Source: Candidatus Limnocylindrales bacterium
Lineage (GTDB): Bacteria > Moduliflexota > Moduliflexia > Moduliflexales > JAUQPW01
Reading direction: 5' to 3'
DNA: 64,000 bases
Assembly (NCBI GenBank): GCA_035559535.1
Contig: DATMBG010000032.1
Location: 1 to 64,000 of the forward strand
Made by a program: the position numbers and the translations under genes. Position 1 is the first letter of the stretch; the number at the start of each line of letters is the position of its first letter. The notes under the pieces were generated by a model. The model searched no databases, had not been told where the DNA came from, and was given only the letters and a program-made list of their open reading frames with translations. This document shows positions 8,954 to 17,809 of the stretch, in pieces.

Positions 8954-9686
8954 GGGGAAGAACTAACCACTCAGGGGTCAAGAAAATCTCCGGCTTGATC
9001 CATTTTGGAATCCTCGACGCCTGGGTAGCTGGTTTTTTCAATAATTTATCATTTAAGACATTAAAAGGATTCATATAGTAAAACAGGTAATGATAAAACC
9101 TTCTACTCTCTGTGTTTAATTTTTTCTCTCCATAACGGGAAACTCGATCCAAAACAAAAATGCCAACTATAGAAGCCGAATAATCCGTTACAAGATCCTT
9201 CCCAGAAGGCGGGAAGGCACTCCCTTCAATGGCAAATTCCCAAGCAATATTGTGTATCTGAGTAAAAAGAAGCGCCGTCCAATCCCTGTAACCCCGCTCC
9301 TTTAAATAGAGGCCCATTCCAGCATAGGCTAGAGGATGTGCGATATAGTTAATGAGAAAAGGATCATCATCCAAACGGGTTCCTTTCTTTATACGAAGAA
9401 CAGGATTTCTAAAATTATCAACAACATTTTCAAAAGCCCCTGATTCTTGAATAGCTTTCTGTATATTTTCACGAGCAAAAACAACCCCTGTAGTAACTCC
9501 ACCTATAAATAAAACATCCAAGCCCAATCGGGTTAGCTTTTTTTTAAAAGGTCTATTCTTCTGAGATAGATCTTCATCCTTCTTTAGAGTGACACGCCAC
9601 TCTGACTCTTTAATCCCTTTTATAGAAGGATCTTCAAGGGGATGGAATACGAAACTCAGGAAAAATAGCCATGTCCACACTTGCAT
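8940..9686 (-). CDS. DUF3943-like membrane-associated protein
   Basis: A 248-residue protein with a hydrophobic N-terminus that could be a signal peptide. The region YIAHPLAYAGMGLYLKERGY, then WEFAIEGSAFPPSGKDLVTD, resembles the DUF3943 pattern (HP.Y....Y...R..G, W E, PS..D), a family of envelope proteins of unknown function. It sits 10 bases after waaA and overlaps the PrpD gene. The operon position suggests an envelope role; the function is unknown. Confidence 0.7.
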   Translation of the reverse strand: MQVWTWLFFLSFVFHPLEDPSIKGIKESEWRVTLKKDEDLSQKNRPFKKKLTRLGLDVLFIGGVTTGVVFARENIQKAIQESGAFENVVDNFRNPVLRIKKGTRLDDDPFLINYIAHPLAYAGMGLYLKERGYRDWTALLFTQIHNIAWEFAIEGSAFPPSGKDLVTDYSASIVGIFVLDRVSRYGEKKLNTESRRFYHYLFYYMNPFNVLNDKLLKKPATQASRIPKWIKPEIFLTPEWLVLPHEHN

Positions 9687-9696
9687 GTAAAGTCCT

Positions 9697-10995
9697 TTAC
9701 AAGTACGCCTCCAGATATTTCAGAATTTTATCGGTAGCTCCCCGATTTTCCAAAATCAGGTTCCTGGCAGCTTCTCCCATTCGTTGTAGTAAAGCAGGGT
9801 GATCCAACAATCTGGAAAGCCAGCTTATTAATTCCAGATCGTTTTTTACCACCTTACCCCCTCCACGCTCCAGCAACCGAATGGCTTCCAGAGCTTTGTG
9901 AATAGCCGGGCCAAAAAGTACCGGCTTACCCATGGCTGCCGGTTCCATCACATTATGGATACCGGCTCCAAACCCTCCCCCCACGAAGGCAATATCTGCA
10001 ACGGCGTAAAGGCCGGCCAGGATACCTATCTGATCTACGATAATGACCTGATTGGAATCTGGAGCCTCTAAGTTCTTGGTTTGAGAGGTAAAAATCGGAA
10101 CCAGGCCGTGTTTTTTCAGTTCTTGAGAGATTGATCCCAGTCGTCGGGGAGAAGGTTCATGGGGCACCAAAATCAACCGTAAATCGGGATATTGGGGAGA
10201 AAGGACCTTAAAAGCCTTTATCAGATACTTTTCATCAACTTCCCAGGTACTCCCGGCGACGAGCTTTCTTCCTTCAAAGGAAAACCTTCGAAGCAAATCC
10301 TTCTGATTCTGAACGGATTGGCTTCTCAAATAGACCTGGTCATAGCGCGTTTCTCCAACGGTTATAATCCGCGTAGCTTCCAGGCCCATCTGTTGGAACC
10401 TTTGGGCATCCGCCGGGGATATGGCAAAAATCATCTGTAAGTGGCGATAAACCCATCGATTCAAAGATCTAATTCCGGGATAGAGTCTTTTAGAGGACGG
10501 GGGTAAAGAGGCAGATACCAGGAAAATGGGAATTTTCAATTCTGCAGCGGCCCAGACATGATTGGGCCAGACATCGTATTTTAGTAAAATCCATATATCG
10601 GGTTGAAGCAGGTGAATCAGCTTCCTCGCTTGAAAAGGGGTATCTAAAGGGAGGTAAAAGACCAGGTCGGCTAAGGGATAATTTCGCGCAGGCTCATAAC
10701 CCGAAGGGGAGAAGAAGCTGACGACAATTTTGATTTTTTCCCCATACCGTTCTTTCAATCCGGCGATAAGAGGCTTTCCCTGTTCAAATTCACCCAGGGA
10801 AGCACTATGAAACCAGATGATCTTGAAATCTCCCTGGTCTTTCCACAAAGCCCGCCTGGCCGCCAGATCTATAAACAAATTCTTTCTACCTTCCAGGCCT
10901 TTTCGGATCTTCTCGTTGAAGTAGTAACCTATCTGAAAAGTAAGGTAAAGCAGGGGAACCACCAAGAAATTATAGATTAAGTACCACAAAACCAT
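9697..10995 (-). CDS. waaA: 3-deoxy-D-manno-octulosonic acid transferase
   Basis: A 432-residue protein that transfers Kdo from CMP-Kdo to lipid A precursor at the inner membrane. It has an N-terminal membrane anchor (YLIYNFLVVPLLYLTFQIGYY), the acceptor-site motif SLGEFEQGKPLI with the catalytic Glu, and SASLPPSSKRLY. The C-terminal GT-B half has VFGGGFG-like FVGGGFGAGIHNVMEPAAMG. The length is standard. Its presence marks the organism as making Kdo-based LPS. Confidence 0.94.
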   Translation of the reverse strand: MVLWYLIYNFLVVPLLYLTFQIGYYFNEKIRKGLEGRKNLFIDLAARRALWKDQGDFKIIWFHSASLGEFEQGKPLIAGLKERYGEKIKIVVSFFSPSGYEPARNYPLADLVFYLPLDTPFQARKLIHLLQPDIWILLKYDVWPNHVWAAAELKIPIFLVSASLPPSSKRLYPGIRSLNRWVYRHLQMIFAISPADAQRFQQMGLEATRIITVGETRYDQVYLRSQSVQNQKDLLRRFSFEGRKLVAGSTWEVDEKYLIKAFKVLSPQYPDLRLILVPHEPSPRRLGSISQELKKHGLVPIFTSQTKNLEAPDSNQVIIVDQIGILAGLYAVADIAFVGGGFGAGIHNVMEPAAMGKPVLFGPAIHKALEAIRLLERGGGKVVKNDLELISWLSRLLDHPALLQRMGEAARNLILENRGATDKILKYLEAYL

Positions 10996-11219
10996 CAGAA
11001 CGCAGGGACGCAGAAGCCCACGGGTATTGACTTACGGAGTTCCTCATCAAAGGATCCACTCCCCAACCCCTTGAGCTTTCCAGGGGTAAGTTTTTTATAA
11101 CCTGCCTCCCCCCTCCTCAACATGGGAAGAGACCTGGAGATGATTTCTTTATCCTTCCATCTCTGGGCCTCTGGGTCCCTTTCAGCTTTCATAAGCCTTT
11201 AGTAATAGTTAAAATCTCT

Positions 11220-11948
11220 TCAGCGGGCTAAAAACATCAAAAACTCTACATTACCTTTAGTTCCCTTTATGGGTGACGGGATAACACCCCGGACTTCTAA
11301 ACCCAACTTTTTGGCAAATTGTCGAAGAGATTCTAAAACCTGTCGATGTTTTTCAGGGGATTTGACAATCCCCCCTTTTCCCACTTCTCCCTTTCCTACC
11401 TCAAACTGCGGTTTAACCAGTGCGATAATCTCTGCCGTTGGCTCGAGTAGATCCAAAATAACCGGCAGGACTTTTGTCAGAGAGATAAAAGAAACATCAA
11501 TGACGGCCAGTTGCATTTTTTCCTTAAACAGGTCCGGAGTTACATAGCGAATATTGGTCCTCTCCAGCGCTATGACCCTGGGATCCTGTTTGAGTTTCCA
11601 GGCTAATTGTCCGTAACCTACATCCACGGCATAAACCTTCCTGGCCCCATGTTGGAGGAGGCAATCGGTAAACCCGCCGGTGGAAGCGCCGACATCTATA
11701 GCAATTTTATCCTGAACCGAAATTTTAAACTCCTGGAGTGCTTTTTCCAGCTTTAATCCCCCCCGGCTGACATAAGGATGGTCTGCTCCTATCACACGAA
11801 TATTTGCGTTTTCATCGACCAGAGTCCCGGGTTTATCTATTTTTTGTTCGTTAACCAGAACAACTCCGGCCAGGATTAAACTCTGACTCCGCTCTCGCGT
11901 TGGCGCCAATCCTCTAAGGACTAACAACTTATCTAATCGCTGTTTCAT
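11220..11948 (-). CDS. tlyA: TlyA-family rRNA 2'-O-methyltransferase
   Basis: A 242-residue cytoplasmic protein made of an N-terminal S4 RNA-binding domain (LDKLLVLRGLAPTRERSQ, residues 3-60) and an FtsJ-like methyltransferase domain. The SAM site reads DVGASTGGFTDCLLQ, and the K-D-K-E residues are traceable in VIDVSFISL and VKPQFEVGKG. The family methylates 16S/23S rRNA cytidines. I chose the ATG at 11948 because MKQRLDKLL is the conserved start. The hemolysin name sometimes given is historical. Confidence 0.92.
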   Translation of the reverse strand: MKQRLDKLLVLRGLAPTRERSQSLILAGVVLVNEQKIDKPGTLVDENANIRVIGADHPYVSRGGLKLEKALQEFKISVQDKIAIDVGASTGGFTDCLLQHGARKVYAVDVGYGQLAWKLKQDPRVIALERTNIRYVTPDLFKEKMQLAVIDVSFISLTKVLPVILDLLEPTAEIIALVKPQFEVGKGEVGKGGIVKSPEKHRQVLESLRQFAKKLGLEVRGVIPSPIKGTKGNVEFLMFLAR

Positions 11949-12004
11949 AGTAGATACCCTATAAACAGATAACCAACCTGTCAATGGTTTTTACCGTTTT
12001 TCTG

Positions 12005-12031
12005 TTGACCGAATTCTGTAGAGTCTATAAA
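12005..12031 (+). promoter_or_regulatory. possible sigma-70 promoter
   Basis: TTGACC is followed after 15 bases by TATAAA. The spacing is short but both boxes are good. It would give a leader of about 200 bases for the small gene at 12245. Confidence 0.3.
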
Positions 12032-12068
12032 ATATATTCCGATTAAGCTATTCGTTCACTCAAGGTAT

Positions 12069-12162
12069 CAACGATCGGAAAAAGATGTCAGGCGAGGAAC
12101 CCTTCAATTCAGCTCAAAACCTGCCCTGAGCCCGTTGAAGGGATGAATTCGTGGAGAAGCAA
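12069..12162. repeat. short CCTGAGCCCGTTGAAGGG-type repeat
   Basis: The gap between tlyA and the small gene contains GGAACCCTTCAATTCAGCTC and CCCTGAGCCCGTTGAAGGGA. This resembles the widespread intergenic repeat CCCTGAGCC-GTTGAAGGG known from many bacteria, with an inverted partial partner (CCCTTCAA / TTGAAGGG). The rest of the gap holds no gene. Confidence 0.5.
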
Positions 12163-12244
12163 TTCGGTTTAGTGGGGGATAACATCGAAGCCTTTGTTTT
12201 GCTTCCTTCGGTGCCCTCGTCATGATAATGGCAGAGAAATAAGG

Positions 12245-12502
12245 ATGAAATCTCTAATTAGCAAGCTCAAAGAACTCATAGATCAGGATAGACAGGTGGT
12301 GATAGAACTCGGTAAGGCTCATTTTTATCAAGGCCATGTGATGGCTATTTTAAATGATGAACTTGTCCAGTTGAAAGTCAAAGGTGAGCGAAAAGCCAAG
12401 GAAATTGTCGTGTATATTCCTATCGATAAAATTTTGGCTTTTTGGGAGGGAGATGTGGAAAAATCGATCCCTTCTGTTGGTTTTCTCATAAGGGAAAGTT
12501 GA
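12245..12502 (+). CDS. small Sm/SH3-like barrel protein, unknown function
   Basis: An 85-residue protein starting MKSLISKLKELIDQDRQVVI. After a short helix it shows an alternating strand pattern (VVIELGKAHFYQGHVMAI, LVQLKVKG, IVVYIPIDKILAFW) typical of small Sm-like or SH3-like barrels. The helix-then-barrel layout is like Hfq, but the second Sm motif is not recognisable. I use the ATG at 12245, preceded by ATAAGG; an upstream ATG would add 17 unlike residues. I do not recognise a named family. Confidence 0.65.
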   Translation: MKSLISKLKELIDQDRQVVIELGKAHFYQGHVMAILNDELVQLKVKGERKAKEIVVYIPIDKILAFWEGDVEKSIPSVGFLIRES

Positions 12503-12539
12503 AAAGTTTTTTATTTCCATCAACCTTCCCTTCAGGAGC

Positions 12540-12556
12540 GCAGGCCTTTTGCCTGC
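12540..12556. terminator. hairpin between convergent genes
   Basis: GCAGGC-CTTTT-GCCTGC forms a 6-bp stem with a 5-base loop between the small barrel gene and pdxJ. No T run follows, so any terminator role is tentative. Confidence 0.4.
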
Positions 12557-12576
12557 ATATACGTTGGTAATAAACT

Positions 12577-13299
12577 TTACCGGATAAGTTGAATCATTTC
12601 CCGGACTGCCCGTTCTATACCCACAAAAATGGATCGTGAAATGATACTATGACCAATATTGAGGGCTTCCATTTCTGGAATACGTGCAATGGGAATTACA
12701 TTACGATAATTAAGGCCGTGTCCCGCAAAGACATGGAGTCCAAGTTGCGCAGCCTGTCTGGCTGCATTGGTAAGTCTGGTTAATTCTTGCTGAATATCTT
12801 CTTTTTTTAATGCATTGGCATAGGTTCCCGTATGGAGTTCGACGGCATCTGCTCCCAGTTCTGCGGAAGCCTGAATTACTTCAGGATCCGGATCCACAAA
12901 TAAACTGACCTCTATGCCGGCGCCTTTAAGGGTTTCCAGAACTCCCTTAATGATCTCTTTTTGTCCCAGAACATCGAGACCTCCTTCGGTGGTAATTTCT
13001 TCTCGCCTTTCAGGTACCAAAGTTGCGAAATGGGGGCGGGTAGCCAACGCTTTTTTTACAATGTCCGGAGCTACCGACATTTCAAAATCAAGTCCAATCT
13101 GGAGAACCTCCTTAAGCCGATCCACATCCCGATCTTGAATATGCCGACGATCTTCCCGTAAATGGATTGTAATCCAATCGGCTCCGGCCAGTTCCGCTAA
13201 AAGGGCCGCGGTAACAGGTTCCGGCTCAATCCCCCGTCGGGCCTGGCGAAGGGTAGCAACATGATCGATGTTAACCCCTAATTTAACCACAAGCTTCAA
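12577..13299 (-). CDS. pdxJ: pyridoxine 5'-phosphate synthase
   Basis: A 240-residue TIM-barrel enzyme that condenses 1-deoxyxylulose 5-phosphate with 3-amino-2-oxopropyl phosphate in the DXP-dependent vitamin B6 route. Hallmarks are [17 protein letters not shown] at the N-terminus, [30 protein letters not shown] and the phosphate-binding end [17 protein letters not shown]. Length and start are standard. It is downstream of the TGA-containing redoxin on the same strand, separated by a strong hairpin. Confidence 0.95.
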   Translation of the reverse strand: MKLVVKLGVNIDHVATLRQARRGIEPEPVTAALLAELAGADWITIHLREDRRHIQDRDVDRLKEVLQIGLDFEMSVAPDIVKKALATRPHFATLVPERREEITTEGGLDVLGQKEIIKGVLETLKGAGIEVSLFVDPDPEVIQASAELGADAVELHTGTYANALKKEDIQQELTRLTNAARQAAQLGLHVFAGHGLNYRNVIPIARIPEMEALNIGHSIISRSIFVGIERAVREMIQLIR

Positions 13300-13309
13300 G
13301 AGGAGAAAT

Positions 13310-13358
13310 CAAGGGTCAGAATCCAGAGATCCTTGGGATTTCTGGATTCTAACCCTTG
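13310..13358 (-). repeat. 18-bp hairpin between redoxin and pdxJ
   Basis: The arms 13310-13327 and 13341-13358 pair along 18 positions with a single wobble and a 13-base loop. The core AGAATCCAGA / TCTGGATTCT is shared with the repeat at 3658-3714. It follows the redoxin stop by 17 bases and may terminate or stabilise that mRNA. No strong T run is visible. Confidence 0.7.
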
Positions 13359-13375
13359 GTTTCTGCATTTTTTAC

Positions 13376-13930
13376 CTATTGTAACAGCAATTTAAGGATT
13401 TCACGACCTTCCTCGCTATCCCAGTTACGATCTCCTACCGAACTTCCCAGAGCTCTTCCCTCACGATCGATTAAAAAAACCGTAGGAGTTCCTCGAACCC
13501 CATAGTTTTTAGTAACCTCCCCCGTCTCATCCAGCAGTACAGGAAAATCATAACCCCGTTCTTTAACGGCTTTTGCTACAGTGTTGAGATCCTCTTTAAA
13601 ATCGACAAATAAAAAGACAATTCCCTGATCTTTAAATTCGTTGTAAACCTTATTGACAGAAGGTAACTCCTTCTTACATATTCCTCACCACGTAGCCCAG
13701 AAATACAGCATAACGGGTTTTCCTCTGTAATCCTTTAAGCTTACCACATTCCCATTTAAATCCTTGAGTTGAAAATCTGGGGCCAGAGGTTTCTCCTTGA
13801 GTTCCGTAACTTTAAATGCTGCAAAGGCTTCTGATAAGGTCTTCGCCTCTGTTATTAAAGGGGTCAGGGCCAAAAACCCTATCCCTATCATGATATATCC
13901 GACAAGGGTTTGGATTTTTAACTTTTTCAT
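13376..13930 (-). CDS. TlpA/thioredoxin-like redoxin with in-frame TGA (probable selenoprotein)
   Basis: A 184-codon thioredoxin-fold protein, probably exported: the N-terminus (KIQTLVGYIMIGIGFLALTP) is a signal peptide or anchor. The redoxin domain runs APDFQLKDLNGNVVSLKDYR, then LYFWATW-[TGA]-GIC. TGA at 13685-13687 (codon 82) stands exactly where the first Cys of the CxxC site belongs. The same frame continues for about 100 codons with intact family features: LPSVNKVYNEF, the VDFKED strand, the cis-Pro motif RGTPTVFLIDREG, and a normal C-terminus to a TAG stop at 13376-13378. A perfect 6-bp hairpin 14 bases downstream of TGA fits a bacterial SECIS. I read the product as a UxxC selenoprotein. 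The alternative is a recent nonsense mutation of TGC or TGT. The start ATG at 13930 follows GGAGGTAAAAAA. Confidence 0.85.
13658..13674 (-). promoter_or_regulatory. candidate bacterial SECIS hairpin
   Basis: In the mRNA, AGAAGG-AGUUA-CCUUCU forms a perfect 6-bp stem with a 5-base loop. The loop begins 16 bases after UGA and has G at its second position. This fits the published bacterial SECIS rules (stem just downstream of UGA, G in the first two loop positions). It lies inside the coding sequence, as bacterial SECIS elements do. Confidence 0.7.
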
Positions 13931-14095
13931 TTTTTTACCTCCTCTATCTAGGAAGTTATCCTGAAAAGAAACTCCTGTCAAGGGAACTCCCCGGGTCTAA
14001 TCCTCTATTTTTAACGGAACTTATACGTATAGTACCCGGTAAAAAGTTAAGTAACCATTTTACCCTTATTTACCCTTACCCCTTCACACCATAGG

Positions 14096-14135
14096 CACCT
14101 TAACCTGACCCCTATGGGGGTTAGAAGGTTAGGTG
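14096..14135. repeat. strong hairpin after a secreted-protein gene
   Basis: CACCTTAACCT pairs with AGGTTAGGTG (one bulge) around an inner ACCCC-TAT-GGGGT stem. It lies 20 bases beyond the stop of the 14155-14505 gene and may be its transcript end, though no T run follows. Confidence 0.5.
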
Positions 14136-14154
14136 GAAAACCCCCCATACCGGA

Positions 14155-14505
14155 TTACTCAGCCGAACAGCTTTCAGGTCTTGGGTCAAAATAGATGGAG
14201 ACTTTCTCAACTTCTGCTCCCACAATCTTATCACTTAATTTATAGTTCCCGACCCGCATACACCGATCTATGAGCAAATTATGAAGTTCGGGTTTCACCC
14301 GATTCTTTATTCCCCACTCTATAACAATTTGAAAAACATAGCTATCGGTATTATAGATGAGTTGTTCGAAATCGACCCGGGTCGTGTCCCCTTCTTTGAA
14401 AAGCTTTACATTCTGAATGGCTCCATCGGCATAGAGAATCTCAGTTGATAAAACTCCTGTCATAAAAATTAGAATGAATAAACCACAACTCTTTAATTTG
14501 AACAT
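14155..14505 (-). CDS. small exported protein, unknown function
   Basis: A 116-residue protein with a clear signal peptide (MFKLKSCGLFILIFMTGVLS) probably cleaved near ILYADG. The mature part has mixed strands (NVKLFKEGDTTRVDFEQLIY, KVSIYFDPRPESC) and two Cys residues (CMRVG and the C-terminal ESC). No family is recognised. It is alone between repeat-rich gaps and is likely periplasmic. Confidence 0.7.
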   Translation of the reverse strand: MFKLKSCGLFILIFMTGVLSTEILYADGAIQNVKLFKEGDTTRVDFEQLIYNTDSYVFQIVIEWGIKNRVKPELHNLLIDRCMRVGNYKLSDKIVGAEVEKVSIYFDPRPESCSAE

Positions 14506-14733
14506 ATTAGTAGGAATGATTCTACTCCCCTGGAAGGGGTCGTATAACTCATTCGATGTGGCCTTATTTAAAGGTAGCTACTCAGGCCCTCACTCCCACT
14601 TTCTCCCCCTTTCGGATTTTGTATTGTCCTTTTCCATATAATTCAAAAGTTGTCTGAGAAAAAGAATATTTCAAAATAGTCGGGGAATTCAAGGGAAACT
14701 TTTAAATTTCTCCCAGAGGGCTAAACCACATTA

Positions 14734-14758
14734 TCAAACGAGGATGTTTAACCTACTA
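14734..14758 (+). repeat. AAACG-AGGA-CGTTT hairpin repeat, copy 1
   Basis: TCAAACGAGGATGTTTAACC with trailing TACTA. The stem is AAACG/TGTTT (one G-T wobble) with an AGGA loop. It overlaps the stop codon of the MrfAB-like gene. Confidence 0.7.
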
Positions 14759-17700
14759 TCTAAACCACTCCACAGCTAATCGCATCAACCCTTTTTCCTT
14801 ATCTTCATAAAGAAGATATCCTTTTTCCATTCCGTACTGAAAAAGATCTCGAGTTAATTCAACATCTCGACGGCAATGCTCAATAACCTTATCCAATCTT
14901 CCTTCCTTAAACCACTGCACCGTCTGTAATCCATCTCCCAACTTACCCTGATTCAAGGTCTTTTCGCATAAATCCCCTAAAGATAATCGAAATTTGAACT
15001 TCTTATAAATTTCTTCTAAAATATCCAGAGTAGGCAGTTGGTTGAAATCAAAGGAGGTATAAGCCTGGAGCACTGCATAGTCAAAATTTTTGATATTAAA
15101 TCCTACGATGAGATCGGCTTTTTTCAGCTTTTCAATCAGTTGCGGAACCTGGGCTTCGGTATACAAATAAAACTGTTCCTCCAGACTGTCATAGATAGCC
15201 CCAATAGCCAGTCCCATAAGATGTTTGTTCTGCCAGCCTCCTACCTCCTCGGCACTCCGCTGGGTCTCGATATCGAAATAGATTATGCGAGGGGCCGAAG
15301 ATAAAAGCCGGGGAGTAACTGTAATCAACCGGTTTCTATCTATTTTTTGCTCCAGGCTTTCTCTGTAACTCACCATCTTCTTTACGGTTTCCGATCCCTC
15401 TTTCTGGAGCAGGGTTTTTTGTAAGAATTCTGGTTGGCAGGCACTTTCACCCTGTTCCACCCTTTCAGAGGGGAAAGGATCTCGACCCGTCCCTTCACTT
15501 CCTTGCAGAGCAGGCCCTGATCCCCTGCTCCCTGCTTCCTGTTTCGCCATCAGGGCTTTTAGAATTTGCACAGCCGCCTGCTTATCTAAAGGTTTATTCC
15601 CGTTCCCACATTTAGGGGAATGGATACACGAAGGGCATCCTTCTTCACAAGGACACTCTTGAATAGTCAGCAGGGTACGGCTCAAAAGCTCTTCGATCAT
15701 CTCATAACCCCTACGGGTTAATCCAATTCCCCCCGGGTAACCATCATAAATAAAAATGGCAGACTTGCCAACTTGAGGATGATAGGCATAGCTGATACCC
15801 CCGATATCATTTCGATCACAGATGGCAAATAGAGGAAAAAGGGAAATGGCCGCATGCTCTACGGCATGAATCCCCCCCATAAAATGGAGCATTTGCCATT
15901 CCACCATCTCCACCACTGGCTCTTCGATCTCAATCCAAAACCCGCGGGTTTCAAAACTCTGGGGGGGTAAATCCAGGGGGTGTACGCTCAGGAGGTCCTG
16001 CCCAAAGATTCGACGTTTCTCAAATCCTATGATCCGTTCGGTTACTTTTAACCGACCTTCACAAACCTTAAAATTGGCAACTAACTTACTCTGATCACAA
16101 CTCAAGATCTGGGTATCTTTCTCTCCCAACGGTTTTGTGAAATAATCTACATTTACGGGTTCTACATAGATATTCTTTTGACCCAGGTCCAATTCAATGA
16201 CCCGATATTGTTGAGCCCGATGGAGATAAATAGCTCCCGCATGGCATTCACTAAAAACTCGACCTCCGTTGACATGCCCGATGATTTTCCGATCCTTCGC
16301 CGAAAGGATCATATAACCTTCTCCAATGGATCGAATATCGACCCATCGATGGGGATTTTTGGAGGAGGAGAACCATTTAGCCTCCGTTTCACTCTGGAGG
16401 AGTTTTCCCTCTTTAACCAAATCGGACAGGGCTTGTTGGACTTTCTCATTCTGATAGAAAGCCTCTCCACCTTGAAGGGGAAGTTCGGCAGCAGCACAGA
16501 GGAGATGAGATTTCAAAATAATCTCATTATCTGGATCCACAATGGCTTTTTCATAACTGCGATGAAAGAAATCTTCCGGATGATGCATGAAGTATTGGTC
16601 CAAAGCATCGGGAAGGGCTAATAAAACGATAAGGGCTTCGTTATCACCACGTCCTACTCGTCCACTACGCTGCCAGGTACTGACTATACTACCGGGATAC
16701 CCTACCAGGATACAACAATCCAGACCACCGATATCAATTCCCATTTCCAGAGCACTGGTAGAAATAACTCCTATGAGTTCTCCCCGAAAGAGTTTTTGTT
16801 CGATCTCTCGACGCTCCTCGGGTAGAAATCCCGCCCGGTAGGAGCTAATTTTATTCTGAAGTTCCGGATGGGATTGAAGAATCCAGGTATAGATAAGCTC
16901 GGTAATTTTCCGAGCCTTGGTAAAAACAATGGTTTTAAGCCCGGCTTTAAGGGCCAGAATCATCAACCTGGCAGCCTCGGTATAAGGGCTGCTGAAAGTG
17001 GGATTTAAAAATAGAAAATGCTTACCTCGACGAGGGGCTCCACTTTCTAAAATGACCTCAAAGGAACTGCCAAAGAGTTGCACAGCCAATTCATCGGCGT
17101 TAGCTATGGTCGCTGAAGCGGAGATAAATTGGGGATCAGCTTGATAATAACGGCAGATTCGATTAAACCTCCTGAAAACATGGAGAACATGGGAACCAAA
17201 AACACCTTTGTAGGTATGAAGTTCATCGACCACTACATACCGCAGATGGCTGAAGAACTCTCGCCATTTGTAATGATATGCCAGGATTCCCAAATGGAGC
17301 ATATCCGGTGTGGTCAGCAAAATATGAGGGAGTTGAGATCGGATTTTCTCTCGCTGATAAGCCGGGGTATCTCCATCGTAAATCTCTGCTTTTATAACTC
17401 CCCCAAGCCGATTACTCAGGTTTCGAATGATTTTGAGCTGATCTTGTTCTAAGGCTTTCAGGGGAAAAATAAACAAAGCCCGCGTGGTCGGATTACTTAA
17501 GATCTTCTGGAAGACAGGAACATTATAAACCAGGGTTTTACCGCTGGCCGTAGGAGTGCCTATCAGAAGATGTCGACCCTTCTGAATCTGTTCTATAGCT
17601 TCGGCTTGATGGCTGTAAAACGAGTGGATTCCCTCCTCCCTGAGGGCTTTACATAAATCAGGATGGAGTGTCTGAAATATATCCCGATAGCGGGCCTTTT

Positions 17701-17809
17701 GGGAAGGGATGAAATGGTAATAGGTCAAGATCTGCCGATACTCCTCCCCCTGACTTAGTTTTTCTACAAAACGCCTGAGATCGTATTCCATACGAAATCT
17801 ATCCATCAA
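14756..17809 (-). CDS. MrfA-MrfB fusion: DEAD/DEAH helicase with 4-Cys cluster plus DnaQ-like exonuclease
   Basis: A 1017-residue DNA repair protein. Residues 1-780 match MrfA (YprA): Walker A TPTASGKT at 85-92, DELH at 195-198, SATIAN, the helicase C domain (SALEMGIDIGGLD, QRSGRVGRG) and a DUF1998-type region with the Cys cluster CPCEEGCPSCIHSPKCGN near 720-740. Residues about 835-1017 match MrfB (YprB, RNase_H_2/DnaQ fold): ExoI FDIET, ExoII GFNIKNFDY and ExoIII HCRRDVELT. In Bacillus subtilis MrfA and MrfB are separate proteins of mitomycin C repair; here they are one chain. A low-complexity linker near 780-835 joins them. The gene stands alone. Confidence 0.92.
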   Translation of the reverse strand: MMDRFRMEYDLRRFVEKLSQGEEYRQILTYYHFIPSQKARYRDIFQTLHPDLCKALREEGIHSFYSHQAEAIEQIQKGRHLLIGTPTASGKTLVYNVPVFQKILSNPTTRALFIFPLKALEQDQLKIIRNLSNRLGGVIKAEIYDGDTPAYQREKIRSQLPHILLTTPDMLHLGILAYHYKWREFFSHLRYVVVDELHTYKGVFGSHVLHVFRRFNRICRYYQADPQFISASATIANADELAVQLFGSSFEVILESGAPRRGKHFLFLNPTFSSPYTEAARLMILALKAGLKTIVFTKARKITELIYTWILQSHPELQNKISSYRAGFLPEERREIEQKLFRGELIGVISTSALEMGIDIGGLDCCILVGYPGSIVSTWQRSGRVGRGDNEALIVLLALPDALDQYFMHHPEDFFHRSYEKAIVDPDNEIILKSHLLCAAAELPLQGGEAFYQNEKVQQALSDLVKEGKLLQSETEAKWFSSSKNPHRWVDIRSIGEGYMILSAKDRKIIGHVNGGRVFSECHAGAIYLHRAQQYRVIELDLGQKNIYVEPVNVDYFTKPLGEKDTQILSCDQSKLVANFKVCEGRLKVTERIIGFEKRRIFGQDLLSVHPLDLPPQSFETRGFWIEIEEPVVEMVEWQMLHFMGGIHAVEHAAISLFPLFAICDRNDIGGISYAYHPQVGKSAIFIYDGYPGGIGLTRRGYEMIEELLSRTLLTIQECPCEEGCPSCIHSPKCGNGNKPLDKQAAVQILKALMAKQEAGSRGSGPALQGSEGTGRDPFPSERVEQGESACQPEFLQKTLLQKEGSETVKKMVSYRESLEQKIDRNRLITVTPRLLSSAPRIIYFDIETQRSAEEVGGWQNKHLMGLAIGAIYDSLEEQFYLYTEAQVPQLIEKLKKADLIVGFNIKNFDYAVLQAYTSFDFNQLPTLDILEEIYKKFKFRLSLGDLCEKTLNQGKLGDGLQTVQWFKEGRLDKVIEHCRRDVELTRDLFQYGMEKGYLLYEDKEKGLMRLAVEWFR

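Noticed and set aside
10995-11192. 65-codon minus-strand frame just before waaA, its stop overlapping the waaA ATG by one base
   Set aside because: The overlap looks like translational coupling, but the product has no domain, signal or conserved pattern and its DNA looks like degraded C/G-rich intergenic sequence. I do not support it as a gene.
13685-13981. Redoxin read as a 98-residue protein ending at TGA
   Set aside because: This would stop in the active site. The same frame continues with a complete thioredoxin fold and a SECIS-like hairpin, so the TGA is better read as selenocysteine or, less likely, a point mutation.
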